From: Pseudomonas sp. MWU16-30317
GTDB lineage: Bacteria; Pseudomonadota; Gammaproteobacteria; Pseudomonadales; Pseudomonadaceae
Direction: 5' to 3'
NCBI RefSeq assembly: GCF_020515695.1
Contig: NZ_JAIWJA010000006.1
Coordinates: 310,001-374,000, forward strand
Length of the DNA: 64,000 bases
The translations under genes were made by a program, and so were the position numbers. Positions within the stretch are counted from its first letter, which is position 1; each line of letters begins with the position of its first letter. Positions 9,848-19,319 of this stretch are shown piece by piece. The notes under the pieces are model-generated. The model worked only from the letters and a program-made list of their open reading frames with translations, was not told the origin of the DNA and made no database searches.

Positions 9848-10160
9848 GGTGGTGACTCTCCTGAATTTTTGTCCGGCTGGTCCGGCCTCTTCGCGAGCAA
9901 GCTTCGCTCCCACAGAGTCCGCCGCACCTGAGGCGTACACCTGTGGGAGCATGGTGGTGACTCTCCTGAATTTTTGTCCGGCTGGTCCGGCCTCTTCGCG
10001 AGCAAGCTTCGCTCCCACAGGGTCCGCCGCACCTGAGACGTACACCTGTGGGAGCATGGTGGTGACTCTCCTGAATTTTTGTCCGGCTGGTCCGGCCTCT
10101 TCGCGAGCAAGCTTCGCTCCCACAGAGTCCGCCGCACCTGAGACGTACAACTGTGGGAGC
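9846..10160. repeat. Three tandem 105-bp copies containing a REP half, ribosome site and urtE start codon
   Basis: Units are 9846-9950, 9951-10055 and 10056-10160, differing at only a few bases. Each carries, on the minus strand, CAGGAGAGTCACCACC followed by ATG, plus GCGAGCAAGCTTCGCTCCC (a REP arm). The period is 35 codons with no stop, so all three ATGs are in frame with urtE. After the third unit comes the complementary REP arm (GGAGCGAGGCTTGCCCGCG) near 10157-10177. This fills the 361-base gap between urtD and urtE; no separate gene is seen there. Confidence 0.95.
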
Positions 10161-10208
10161 GAGGCTTGCCCGCGAAGGGGCCATTTGCCATGCCCCATAG
10201 CATGGGGA

Positions 10209-11065
<857 letters not shown>

Positions 11066-11069
<4 letters not shown>

Positions 11070-12145
11070 TGTTCGCTCCTTTTCTTCAGCAGGCCGATCA
11101 CGCCTTTAGGCAGATACAGGGTGACGATGATGAACAGCGCGCCCAGAAAGAACAGCCAGTACTCGGGAAAGGCCACGGTGAACCAGCTCTTCATGCCGTT
11201 GACCACGCCAGCGCCCAGCAGCGGCCCGATCAGCGTGCCGCGGCCTCCCAGCGCCACCCATACGGCGGCCTCGATGGAGTTGGTCGGCGACATCTCGCTG
11301 GGGTTGATGATGCCCACCTGCGGCACATACAGCGCCCCGGCCAGGCCGCACAGCACGGCACTCAACACCCACACGAACAGCTTGAAGCCGCGCGGATCGT
11401 AACCGCAGAACATCAGGCGGTTCTCGGCGTCACGCAAGGCGGTCAGCACGCGGCCGAACTTGCTCCGTGCCAAGCGAAAACCCAGCCACAGGCTCACCAC
11501 CAACAGCGCCACGGTGAGCAGGAACAACACCGCGCGAGTGCCTTGGGAGGTGATCTCGAAACCGAGGATGCTGCGAAAGTTGGTAAAACCGTTGTTACCG
11601 CCAAAACCCGTCTCGTTGCGGAAGAACAGCAGCATGCCGGCAAAGGTCAACGCCTGGGTCATGATCGAGAAATACACGCCCTTGATCCGCGAGCGGAAGG
11701 CGAAGAAACCGAACACCAGCGCCAGCAAACCCGGCGCCAGCACCACCAGACACAGGGCCCAGAGGAAGTGCTCGGTGCCGACCCAGTACCAAGGCAGTTC
11801 GCTCCACGACAAAAACGTCATGAACGCCGGCAGGCCATCGCCGGCCGCCTGGCGCATCAGGTACATGCCCATCGCGTAGCCGCCGAGGGCGAAGAATAGC
11901 CCGTGGCCCAAGGACAACAGCCCCGCGTAACCCCAGACCAGATCCAGTGCCAGGGCGACGATGGCGTAGCACAGGATTTTGCCGACCAGCGTGAGGGTAT
12001 AGGCCGACACCTGCAGGCCGTTGCTGGCCGGCAGCAGCGACAACAGCGGCAACGCCAGCAGCACCAGCAGGATCACCGCGCCAATGACGAGGGTGACCTT
12101 GGGGCCGGCTTTTTGCGCGGCGGTGAGCATCAGTGGCTGGTTCAT
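11066..12145 (-). CDS. urtC: Urea ABC transporter permease UrtC
   Basis: 359 residues with about ten hydrophobic segments, LivM-type permease. Recognisable blocks are LDLVWGYAGLLSLGHGLFFALGGYAMGMYLMR near residues 65-95 and GALYVPQVGIINPSEMSPTNSIE near 265-290. It forms the inner-membrane channel with UrtB. The ATG overlaps the urtB stop by one base (TGATG), and its own stop overlaps urtD. Confidence 0.95.
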
Positions 12146-13716
12146 CAGTCGATCACCCGTCCTTTGAGCGCGAAGAGGCCTTGCGGACGCTTCTGGATAA
12201 ACAGAATGATCAGCGCCAGGATGAGAATCTTGCCCAGCACGGCGCCGATCTGCGGTTCGAGGATCTTGTTGGCGATGCCCAGGCCGAAGGCCGCCGAGAC
12301 GCTACCGGCCAGTTGCCCGACTCCGCCGAGGACCACCACCAGGAAGGAGTCGATGATGTAGCTCTGACCGAGGTCCGGACCGACGTTGCCGATCTGGCTC
12401 AGGGCCACGCCGCCCAGCCCGGCGATGCCCGAGCCGAGGCCGAAGGCGAGCATGTCGACGCGCCCGGTGGGCACGCCGCAGCAGGCCGCCATGTTGCGGT
12501 TCTGGGTGACGGCGCGCACGTTGAGGCCCAGGCGGGTCTTGTTCAGCAGCAGCCAGGTCAGCACCACCACCGCCAGGGCGAAGGCGATGATGACGATGCG
12601 GTTGTACGGCAGCACCAGGTTGGGCAGCACCTGGATGCCGCCGGACAGCCATTCGGGGTTGGCGACTTCGACGTTCTGCGCGCCGAAGGCCAGGCGCACG
12701 GCCTGGATCAGCATCAGGCTGATGCCCCAGGTGGCCAACAGGGTTTCCAGCGGCCGCCCGTAGAGGTGGCGGATGACCGTGCGCTCCAGGGCCATGCCGA
12801 TGGCTGCGGTGACGAAGAACGCCACCGGCAGGGCGATCAGCGGGTAGAACTCGATGGCGCCCGGGGCGAAGCGCTGGAACAGAATCTGCACCACATAGGT
12901 GGAGTAGGCGCCGAGCATGAGCATTTCGCCGTGGGCCATGTTGATGACGCCCAGCAGGCCGAAGGTGATCGCCAGGCCGAGAGCGGCCAGCAGCAGGATC
13001 GAGCCTAGGGAGATACCACTGAACGCCTGGCCGAGCAGGTCGCCGATCATCAATTGACGTTTGACCTGGGTCAGGCTGGTTTCGGCGGCGGTGCGCACGC
13101 CAGCATCAGCCTCGACGCCGGGGGCGAGGATGTCTTCGAGGCGAGTCTTGGCCAGGGGATCACCGGTGTCGCCCAGCAGGCGCACGGCGGCCAGACGCAC
13201 GGCGGGGTTGGGGTCGACCAGTTGCAGGTTGGCGAGGGCCAGGCCCAGGGCGGTTTTGACCTTGTTGTCTTTTTCGCCGGCGAACTGGTGGTCGAGGATG
13301 GTCAACTGCGCCGGTTGCGCACTCTTCTGCAACTGTTGGGCAGCGGCCAGGCGCAGGGTGGCGTCGGTAGCGAACAGTTGGTGGGCGGCCACGGCGTTTT
13401 CTACCAGGCCGCGCAGGCGGTTGTTCAGGCGCAGTTTGCGCACGGGTTCGACGGCGGCGGCGCTGCCATCGAGGGGGGAATAGGTGTCGTTGCTGTCAAC
13501 GAAAGGGTGTTTGTCGGCATCGGCTGCCACGCTCCCTGCCTGCAAGGCCAGGAGCAACTCGGTGCGCTCGGGTACCGGCTGGGCGGCCCAGGTTTCCAGC
13601 AGCCTGGCCTGGCCGGAAGAGTCGGCAGCGACGAAGTCACTGGCGTCGTTGGCCTGTGCGGTGAAGGGCAGCAGCAAAGCCAGTGCGACGATGAGGCGAC
13701 GGAGGGTGGTGGGCAT
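12145..13716 (-). CDS. urtB: Urea ABC transporter permease UrtB
   Basis: 523 residues from the ATG at 13716, preceded by AGGA at eight bases; the open frame extends 17 codons further, but the chosen start gives a proper signal peptide (MPTTLRRLIVALALLLPFTAQA). Residues 25-230 are a periplasmic alpha-helical repeat domain specific to UrtB, and from about 235 on there is a LivH-type permease with the block LGVINMAHGEMLMLGAY. The UrtB-type N-terminal extension is what separates this cluster from branched-chain amino-acid transporters. Confidence 0.94.
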   Translation of the reverse strand: MPTTLRRLIVALALLLPFTAQANDASDFVAADSSGQARLLETWAAQPVPERTELLLALQAGSVAADADKHPFVDSNDTYSPLDGSAAAVEPVRKLRLNNRLRGLVENAVAAHQLFATDATLRLAAAQQLQKSAQPAQLTILDHQFAGEKDNKVKTALGLALANLQLVDPNPAVRLAAVRLLGDTGDPLAKTRLEDILAPGVEADAGVRTAAETSLTQVKRQLMIGDLLGQAFSGISLGSILLLAALGLAITFGLLGVINMAHGEMLMLGAYSTYVVQILFQRFAPGAIEFYPLIALPVAFFVTAAIGMALERTVIRHLYGRPLETLLATWGISLMLIQAVRLAFGAQNVEVANPEWLSGGIQVLPNLVLPYNRIVIIAFALAVVVLTWLLLNKTRLGLNVRAVTQNRNMAACCGVPTGRVDMLAFGLGSGIAGLGGVALSQIGNVGPDLGQSYIIDSFLVVVLGGVGQLAGSVSAAFGLGIANKILEPQIGAVLGKILILALIILFIQKRPQGLFALKGRVID

Positions 13717-13773
13717 ATCGGTGTCCTGTGCAGCGATGCGGTCCAACGATCCTGAAGCACTGCGCACGGCCCT

Positions 13774-13880
13774 CGTGGGAGCGGGCGTTGCCCGCGAAGG
13801 CGCCAGTGGCAGCGCCTTGAATCAGCAAGTCTTACGGTGATCTTGCTGACGTCTTTGCGGGCAGAGCCCGCTCCCACAGG
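13774..13880. repeat. REP inverted pair between urtA and urtB
   Basis: CGTGGGAGCGGGCGTTGCCC with GCGAAGG (from 13774) and GCGGGCAGAGCCCGCTCCCA (to about 13878) are opposite REP arms about 60 bases apart. They fill most of the 193-base urtA-urtB gap and probably help raise the level of the binding-protein message relative to the permease genes. Confidence 0.85.
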
Positions 13881-13909
13881 GTTGGCAGTGTTTGTGGAGA
13901 GCGGTCGTC

Positions 13910-15175
13910 TTAGTTGCTCTTCACTGGATGATCCGGCTTCTTGTCGTTGCCAGGGATGTACGGGCTCCACGGCTGGGCGCGGATCGGCTCCTTGGTCTGC
14001 CACACCACGTTGAACTGACCGTCATCCTGGATCTCGCCGATCATCACCGGCTTGTGCAGGTGGTGGTTGGTCTTGTCCATGGTCAAGGTGTAGCCCGATG
14101 GCGCGGCGAAAGTCTGCCCGGCCATGGCGTCACGGACCTTGTCGACCTCGAACGATTTGGCTTTCTCGGCGGCCTGGGCCCACATATGGATACCCACGTA
14201 GGTGGCTTCCATCGGGTCATTGGTCACGGCCTTGTCGGCGCCCGGCAGGTTGTGCGCCTTGGCGTAGGCTTTCCAGTCGGCGACGAATTTCTTGTTGACC
14301 GGGTTCTCGACCGACTGGAAGTAGTTCCAGGCCGCCAGGTTGCCGACCAGTGGCTTGGTGTCGATGCCGCGCAGTTCTTCTTCGCCCACCGAGAAGGCCA
14401 CGACCGGTACGTCGGTGGCTTTCAGGCCCTGGTTGGCCAGTTCCTTGTAGAACGGCACGTTGGAGTCACCGTTGACCGTGGAGATCACAGCGGTCTTGCC
14501 GCCGGCGGAGAATTTCTTGATGTTCGAAACGATGGTCTGGTAGTCGGCGTGGCCGAACGGGGTGTAGACCTCTTCGATGTCGCTGTCCTTCACGCCTTTG
14601 GAGTGCAGGAACGAGCGCAGAATCTTGTTGGTGGTGCGCGGGTAGACGTAGTCGGTGCCCAGCAGGAAGAAGCGCTTGGCCGCGCCGCCGTCTTCGCTCA
14701 TCAGGTATTCCACCGCAGGAATCGCCTGCTGGTTGGGCGCAGCGCCGGTGTAGAACACGTTTGGCGACATCTCTTCGCCTTCGTATTGCACGGGGTAGAA
14801 CAGCAGGCCGTTGAGTTCTTCGAAAACGGGCAGTACCGATTTGCGCGATACCGATGTCCAGCAGCCGAACACCACCGCGACCTTGTCCTGGGTCAGCAAC
14901 TGGCGGGCTTTCTCAGCGAACAGCGGCCAGTTGGAGGCGGGGTCGACGATCACCGGTTCGAGCATCTTGCCGTTCACGCCGCCTTTGGCGTTGATCTCGG
15001 CGATGGTCATCAGCGCCATGTCCTTGAGGGAGGTCTCGGAAATGGCCATGGTGCCCGACAGCGAGTGCAGGATGCCGACCTTGATGGTCTCGGCGGCCTG
15101 GGCGGTCCAGGTCAATCCCATGGCGGCGATGGATGCCGTCAACGTAAAAGCCTTGATCAAGCTGCGACGCTTCAT
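13910..15175 (-). CDS. urtA: Urea-binding periplasmic protein UrtA
   Basis: 421 residues with a signal peptide (MKRRSLIKAFTLTASIAAMGLTWTAQA) and mature start AETIKVGILHSLSGTMAISE. The type I binding-protein fold of the UrtA/AmiC group is shown by VVFGCWTSVSRKSVLPVFEELNG and GTDYVYPRTTNKILRSFL. It captures urea in the periplasm for UrtBCDE. It is the first gene of the transcription unit, about 63 bases downstream of the expected transcription start of a sigma-54 promoter. Confidence 0.95.
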   Translation of the reverse strand: MKRRSLIKAFTLTASIAAMGLTWTAQAAETIKVGILHSLSGTMAISETSLKDMALMTIAEINAKGGVNGKMLEPVIVDPASNWPLFAEKARQLLTQDKVAVVFGCWTSVSRKSVLPVFEELNGLLFYPVQYEGEEMSPNVFYTGAAPNQQAIPAVEYLMSEDGGAAKRFFLLGTDYVYPRTTNKILRSFLHSKGVKDSDIEEVYTPFGHADYQTIVSNIKKFSAGGKTAVISTVNGDSNVPFYKELANQGLKATDVPVVAFSVGEEELRGIDTKPLVGNLAAWNYFQSVENPVNKKFVADWKAYAKAHNLPGADKAVTNDPMEATYVGIHMWAQAAEKAKSFEVDKVRDAMAGQTFAAPSGYTLTMDKTNHHLHKPVMIGEIQDDGQFNVVWQTKEPIRAQPWSPYIPGNDKKPDHPVKSN

Positions 15176-15247
15176 TGTGCAATCTCCATGTACGTGCGTT
15201 TTTTTAGTGGGGCAGATGGCGATTCGGTGAAAGCTGCACAGAGTGCT

Positions 15248-15263
15248 AGCAAAGGCTGTGCCT
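15248..15263 (-). promoter_or_regulatory. Sigma-54 (-24/-12) promoter for urtA
   Basis: On the minus strand the sequence is AGGCACAGCCTTTGCT. It has GG and GC separated by exactly ten bases and matches the TGGCACG-N4-TTGCW consensus at all but two positions. The expected start is about 60 bases upstream of the urtA ATG. It fits known nitrogen control of urea uptake. Confidence 0.8.
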
Positions 15264-15318
15264 AACCGGTTGCGGCGCGCTGGTATAAGGCTGGCAGGGC
15301 AGAGGATGATGGGCGTCT

Positions 15319-15335
15319 TGCGCTGTATTGGTGCG
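15319..15335 (-). promoter_or_regulatory. Possible NtrC binding site upstream of urtA
   Basis: TGCGCT-GTATT-GGTGCG matches the TGCACC-N5-GGTGCA dyad at 9 of 12 positions and lies about 60-70 bases upstream of the -24 element, a suitable enhancer distance. A second half site, TGGTGCG, lies at 15371-15377. Confidence 0.45.
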
Positions 15336-15384
15336 TGTTTTAGCGAGGGGTGCGTGGGGTGGGGCTAATCTGGTGCGCAGTTGC

Positions 15385-15398
15385 TGACCGATCGGTCA
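15385..15398. promoter_or_regulatory. Perfect 14-bp palindrome TGACCGATCGGTCA
   Basis: The inverted repeat is exact with no spacer, of the kind bound by TetR-family repressors. No TetR gene is in the window. It lies between urtA and the PCu(A)C gene and might control either. Confidence 0.45.
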
Positions 15399-15525
15399 GG
15401 TCTTGAGCGTTTCTTCTATGGGGCTGTTTGCTGGATTTGAAAGCCTCGTCGCGAGCGCAGGTGTGCACCTGTGGGAGCAACGGTGCGCGTTCGACGGCGA
15501 AGAGGCCTGTACGGACGAGCGGATG

Positions 15526-15990
15526 CTAAGGCGCAGCGCGGCTGATCGGTACGTCGACCGTCACATCACCGGCTTTTTCGAAGTGCAGGGTCAGCGGAAA
15601 ATGCTCACCTTCAGCGCGAGGCGCATCATCGCGCAGATCCAGCAGCATGACGTGATAACTCATGGGGGCGAACACTGCGTCCTCTTCAGGGTTGATCTGC
15701 AGCGAATCGAGTTGCTGCATCTTCATCATCCCGTCCTGGTGCAGGTGCTGATGCAACTGGGCCGATCCGGCAATTGGCGTGTCGACACTGACCAACCGAT
15801 CGGGGAATGTGCCGTGGTTGCTGATCACGAAATACGCTGCCACGGTGGGAGCACTGGGCGGCAGCGCCTGGGACCAGGGGGACTGCACGGTGATGTCGCC
15901 GACCGGGTAATCCTTGGCGCTGGCCAGTGCGCAGGTGAACAGCAGGGCAAGGCAGGTGAGCCGGGTCATCAGGCGCCAAGTGAGGTGCAT
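15526..15990 (-). CDS. Periplasmic copper chaperone PCu(A)C family protein
   Basis: 154 residues, with an AAGGA eight bases before the ATG at 15990. A signal peptide ends around residue 25 (CALASAKDY). The mature part has the PCu(A)C signature: a methionine/histidine cluster LHQHLHQDGMMKMQQLDSL, then FAPMSYHVMLLDL, which supplies the H-M and H-x-M copper(I) ligands. Such proteins carry Cu(I) to the CuA or CuB site of cytochrome oxidase. It stands alone between urtA and cobK. The family call is firm; the target oxidase is not visible. Confidence 0.88.
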   Translation of the reverse strand: MHLTWRLMTRLTCLALLFTCALASAKDYPVGDITVQSPWSQALPPSAPTVAAYFVISNHGTFPDRLVSVDTPIAGSAQLHQHLHQDGMMKMQQLDSLQINPEEDAVFAPMSYHVMLLDLRDDAPRAEGEHFPLTLHFEKAGDVTVDVPISRAAP

Positions 15991-16140
15991 TGTGAGCGTC
16001 CTTGATCAGGGAATGGGCGCCATATTAGCCAGATGGCGGGGTGGAAGTAAAAAGGCTGATGGGGCGGGCTTGCTGGTGGGGGTTTGCTGCTTCAGGTATG
16101 CAAGACTTGAGGGCCTCTTCGCCGCCGAACGCGCACCCTG

Positions 16141-16193
16141 GCTCCCACAAAAGCACGGCACCTGTAGGAGCAAGGCTAGCCCGCGAAGTGGCC
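16141..16193. repeat. REP-like element before cobK end
   Basis: CTCCCACAAAAGCACGGCAC and TGTAGGAGCAAGGCTAGCCC followed by GCGAAG form a REP-type unit in the 210-base gap between the PCu(A)C gene start and the cobK stop. Nothing else is seen in the gap apart from the expected promoter of the chaperone gene. Confidence 0.7.
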
Positions 16194-16200
16194 GGTAAGT

Positions 16201-16926
16201 TCACCCCAAATGCTGGGGCAGTCGTTCGATCAACTCGGCGACACTATCAAATTCTCGATCGACCGCCGGCAGCAGCGGCCGAGCTTGCAGCAACACTGGC
16301 ATATGACGTTCCCGGGCCACCTGCAATTTAGGTTCGGTGGCGCTGCTGCCGCTGTTCTTGCTGATCAACACGTCAAAGTCGTTGGCCGCAAACAGTGCGC
16401 GTTCTTCATCCAGACGAAACGGCCCCCGCGCGCCGATGACGTGGCAACGGCTGTTGCCAGAGTGCTCGTCCAGCGTGCGCAGGGTCCAGAACTGCCCAGC
16501 GGGAATCTCGTGCAGATACTCCAGCGGCTCGCGGCCCAATGTGAAGAACGGCCGCTTGAAGGGCCGCAACGCGACGGTCAATTCGCGCCAATCGGCGAAG
16601 GTCCGCCAGTCGTCATTCACCTGCGGTTGCCAGCCGGCACGGCGCAGTGCCCAGCACTCGATCCCCGCCTGGCTCGCCGCAACGCTGGCGTGAGTGCTCA
16701 TCTGTGCGGCGTAAGGGTGGGTGGCGTCGATCAGCAGGGTGATGCCTTCACTGCGGATGAAGGCCGCCAGCCCGTCTGCGCCGCCGTAACCACCGACCCG
16801 CACCTGGCAGGTCAAGTCGGTGGGTACGCGACCGATCCCGGCCAGGCTGTAGAGATGCTGCGGGCCCAGGGTGCGGGCGATGGCGAGGGCTTCGGTGACG
16901 CCGCCGAGCAGCAGTACCCGCTTCAT
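16201..16926 (-). CDS. cobK: Precorrin-6A reductase CobK
   Basis: 241 residues from the ATG at 16926 (MKRVLLLGGVTEALAIARTL); the frame is open upstream but this ATG overlaps the cbiD stop by four bases and gives the family N-terminus. Dinucleotide-binding start GGVTEAL, the block LLIDATHPYAAQMS near 60-75, and SKNSGSSATEPKL near 190-205 identify CobK/CbiJ, which reduces precorrin-6A with NADPH. Last gene of the minus-strand cobalamin operon cobL-cbiD-cobK. Confidence 0.94.
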   Translation of the reverse strand: MKRVLLLGGVTEALAIARTLGPQHLYSLAGIGRVPTDLTCQVRVGGYGGADGLAAFIRSEGITLLIDATHPYAAQMSTHASVAASQAGIECWALRRAGWQPQVNDDWRTFADWRELTVALRPFKRPFFTLGREPLEYLHEIPAGQFWTLRTLDEHSGNSRCHVIGARGPFRLDEERALFAANDFDVLISKNSGSSATEPKLQVARERHMPVLLQARPLLPAVDREFDSVAELIERLPQHLG

Positions 16927-18023
16927 ACCGCCACCCCAGCGGTCCCGACGATGCCGCCCTGGCGATCGATGGCGAATACCTCGACCTGCACACTGGCAGG
17001 CACCACGCTGCAGGCGAAGGCGCGGGCATGACGGCACACCTCGTCACCCAGGGCGATGCCCGCAGCGCTGGCCATCGCCAAGGCCTGCTGGCTCGTATTG
17101 GCCGCGCGTATCGCCTGTTGCAGCGCGTCGTCGGCGCCGATCGCGGCAGCCCACTGTGCCAACTGCGGCAGGTCGATGCTCGAATGGCGGCTGTGCAGAT
17201 CCATATGTCCGGCCGCCAGTTTGCTGATCTTGCCGAAGCCACCGCACAGGCTGAGCTTGGCGACCGGCACCTTGCGCAGGTGCTTGAGCACGGCACCGAC
17301 GAAGTCGCCCATCTCGATCAGGGCGATGTCGGGCATCTGATAGACCCGGCGCATGGTGTCCTCGCTGGCGTTGCCGGTGCAGGCGGCGATATGGCGGTAG
17401 CCATTGGTGCTGGCGACATCGATGCCCTGATGGATCGAGGCGATGTAGGCCGCGCAGGAAAACGGCCGGACGATGCCGCTGGTGCCGAGGATCGACAAGC
17501 CACCGAGAATACCCAGGCGCGGGTTCATGGTCTTCAGGGCCAGGGCGGCGCCGTCCTTGACGTTAAGGGTGATTTCGAAGCCGCCGCCATAACCGCATTC
17601 GGCGGCCAGACGCGTCAGGTGTTCGCTCATCATCCGCCGTGGCACCGGATTCACGGCCGGCTCGCCGACGTCCAGTACCAGCCCTGGGCGGGTCACCGTG
17701 CCGACGCCTTCACCCGCGACGAAGATCACGCCGGGCACTTCGAGCAGACGCACCCGGCTGAACAGCAAGGCGCCGTGGGTGACGTCCGGATCGTCGCCAG
17801 CATCCTTGATCGTGCCGGCTTCAGCGCCGTCATCCAGCAAGCGGCAGAACTCAAGGCGCATCGTCACGTGCTTGCCCTTGGGCAACACGATATCGACGGC
17901 ATCCAGCGCTTCGCCCAGCAGCAGCAAGCGCGCGGCCGCCAGGCTGGTGGCGGTGGCGCAGCTGCCGGTGGTCAAGCCGCTGCGCAGCGGCGCCGGTTGC
18001 TCGGCGGTTTCGTCACGCATCAT
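16923..18023 (-). CDS. cbiD: Cobalt-precorrin-5B C1-methyltransferase type protein CbiD
   Basis: 366 residues, full length, opening with APLRSGLTTGSCATATSLAAARLL, the S-adenosylmethionine-binding signature of CbiD. Further family blocks are GEPAVNPVPRRMM and GTSGIVRPFS near the middle. It methylates C1 of the macrocycle; in Pseudomonas it takes the place of CobF, which is not present here. It overlaps cobL by 11 bases and cobK by four. Confidence 0.95.
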   Translation of the reverse strand: MMRDETAEQPAPLRSGLTTGSCATATSLAAARLLLLGEALDAVDIVLPKGKHVTMRLEFCRLLDDGAEAGTIKDAGDDPDVTHGALLFSRVRLLEVPGVIFVAGEGVGTVTRPGLVLDVGEPAVNPVPRRMMSEHLTRLAAECGYGGGFEITLNVKDGAALALKTMNPRLGILGGLSILGTSGIVRPFSCAAYIASIHQGIDVASTNGYRHIAACTGNASEDTMRRVYQMPDIALIEMGDFVGAVLKHLRKVPVAKLSLCGGFGKISKLAAGHMDLHSRHSSIDLPQLAQWAAAIGADDALQQAIRAANTSQQALAMASAAGIALGDEVCRHARAFACSVVPASVQVEVFAIDRQGGIVGTAGVAV

Positions 18024-19224
18024 GGCTTTTGGTCAGGTCGAGCACGGTGATGGGCAGCGCCTGGCGCCAGGTGTCGAACTCGCCCAGCGGTTGCGCCTGA
18101 GCGATGTGCAGGCGGGTCAGGTCGCCGCCGTATTGAGCGCGCCACTGCATCAGCGCCGCTTCGCTCTGCAAGGTGACCGCATTGGCCACCAATCGCCCGC
18201 CAGGCTTGAGTGCGGCCCAGCAGGTTTCAAATACACCCGTGCGGGTCACACCGCCACCGATGAAGATCGCATCCGGCGCCTCCAGGTCGTGCAGCGCATC
18301 GGGCGCTCGGCCACGGACCAGTTGCAGGCCCGGCACGCCGAGGGCATCGCGGTTGTGTTCGATAAACGCCTGACGGCCTGCATCGGCCTCGATCGCCAGC
18401 GCGCGACAGCTGGGGTGGGCGCGCATCCATTCGATGCCGATGGAGCCGCAGCCGGCACCGACGTCCCACAGCAGCTCGCCCGGCTGCGGGGCCAGGCGGG
18501 CAAGGGTCACGGCGCGGATGTCGCGCTTGGTCAACTGGCCGTCATGGCGGAAGGCATCGTCGGACAGGCCGGCCAGGCGCGAGCGGCGCGGCGCGGTAAT
18601 GGTCGCGCGGCAATCGATGGCGACCACATTGAGATCGGCGGCCAATTCATCGCCCCAATCTGCAGCCCAGGCGTTGTAGCGTTTTTCCAGCGGCCCGCCG
18701 AGATGTTCGAGCACGGTCATCTGGCTGGGGCCGAAGTGCTGGTCGCGCAGCAACGCGGCGATCGCCCGCGGGCTGCTGCCATCGTTGCTCAGCACCAAGA
18801 GGCGCACGCCGTTGGCCAAGTGTGCCGTGAGTGCACTCAGTGGCCGGGCGACGACTGAAATAATCTGGGTGTCTTGCAGCGGCCAGCCCAGGCGGGCGGC
18901 AGCCAGGGTGCAGGAAGACGGCGCTGGCAGCGTCAGCATCTGCTCGGCTGGCACCTGGCGCGCGAGGCTGGCGCCGACGCCGAACAGCATCGGATCGCCG
19001 CTGGCCAGCACACACACGGGCTCGCCCTTGAGCGCCAATACCGGCGCGAGGCTGAAGGGCGACGGCCAGTCCATACGCTCGGCACGCAGGCAGTGGGGCA
19101 GCAATTGCAGTTGCCTCGGTGCGCCGACAATGCGCGTGGCGCCCAGCAAAGCGCGCCGTGCCTGCTTGCCCAGGCCGGCAAAGCCGTCTTCACCGATCCC
19201 CACCACGGTCAGCCAGGGCAACAT
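18013..19224 (-). CDS. cobL: Precorrin-6Y C5,15-methyltransferase (decarboxylating) CobL
   Basis: 403 residues, the normal fused length. Residues 1-200 are the CbiE-type tetrapyrrole methylase (VVGIGEDGFAGLGKQARRAL, then VLASGDPMLFGVGASLAR). Residues 210-400 are the CbiT-type methyltransferase (LLWDVGAGCGSIGIEWMR, then DAIFIGGGVT). It methylates C5 and C15 and decarboxylates the C12 acetate. First gene of the minus-strand operon, divergent from cobG with 95 bases between starts; no cobalamin riboswitch fits in that gap. Confidence 0.96.
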   Translation of the reverse strand: MLPWLTVVGIGEDGFAGLGKQARRALLGATRIVGAPRQLQLLPHCLRAERMDWPSPFSLAPVLALKGEPVCVLASGDPMLFGVGASLARQVPAEQMLTLPAPSSCTLAAARLGWPLQDTQIISVVARPLSALTAHLANGVRLLVLSNDGSSPRAIAALLRDQHFGPSQMTVLEHLGGPLEKRYNAWAADWGDELAADLNVVAIDCRATITAPRRSRLAGLSDDAFRHDGQLTKRDIRAVTLARLAPQPGELLWDVGAGCGSIGIEWMRAHPSCRALAIEADAGRQAFIEHNRDALGVPGLQLVRGRAPDALHDLEAPDAIFIGGGVTRTGVFETCWAALKPGGRLVANAVTLQSEAALMQWRAQYGGDLTRLHIAQAQPLGEFDTWRQALPITVLDLTKSHDA

Positions 19225-19319
19225 GAATATTCCTCATAGCGTTCAATTCCGACGGGCAGACTTTTCATGCTGTCGGCCAAAGCAGGCATAATACCGCGCC
19301 TTCACCCGCGAAGCGCTTT

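Larger units (their letters stand above)
15176..15525. other. 350-base regulatory gap between urtA and the PCu(A)C gene
   Basis: No coding sequence is supported here. It contains the sigma-54 promoter of urtA, one NtrC-like dyad, an exact 14-bp palindrome, and at about 15448-15480 a partial REP-like arm (CGAGCGCAGGTGTGCACCTG and GTGGGAGCAACGG). Listed separately below where specific. Confidence 0.7.

Noticed and set aside
9846..10160. The three-copy repeat as a CRISPR array
   Set aside because: The units are directly adjacent 105-bp copies without unique spacers, contain REP sequence, and no cas gene is present.
15403..16005. A 200-codon plus-strand frame opposite the PCu(A)C gene
   Set aside because: It runs antisense to a protein with a signal peptide and complete copper-ligand motifs, and has no domain itself.
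19225..19319. A cobalamin riboswitch controlling the two cob operons
   Set aside because: The divergent gap is only 95 bases and no B12-box-like GCCACTG element is visible; cobalamin riboswitches need about 200 bases.
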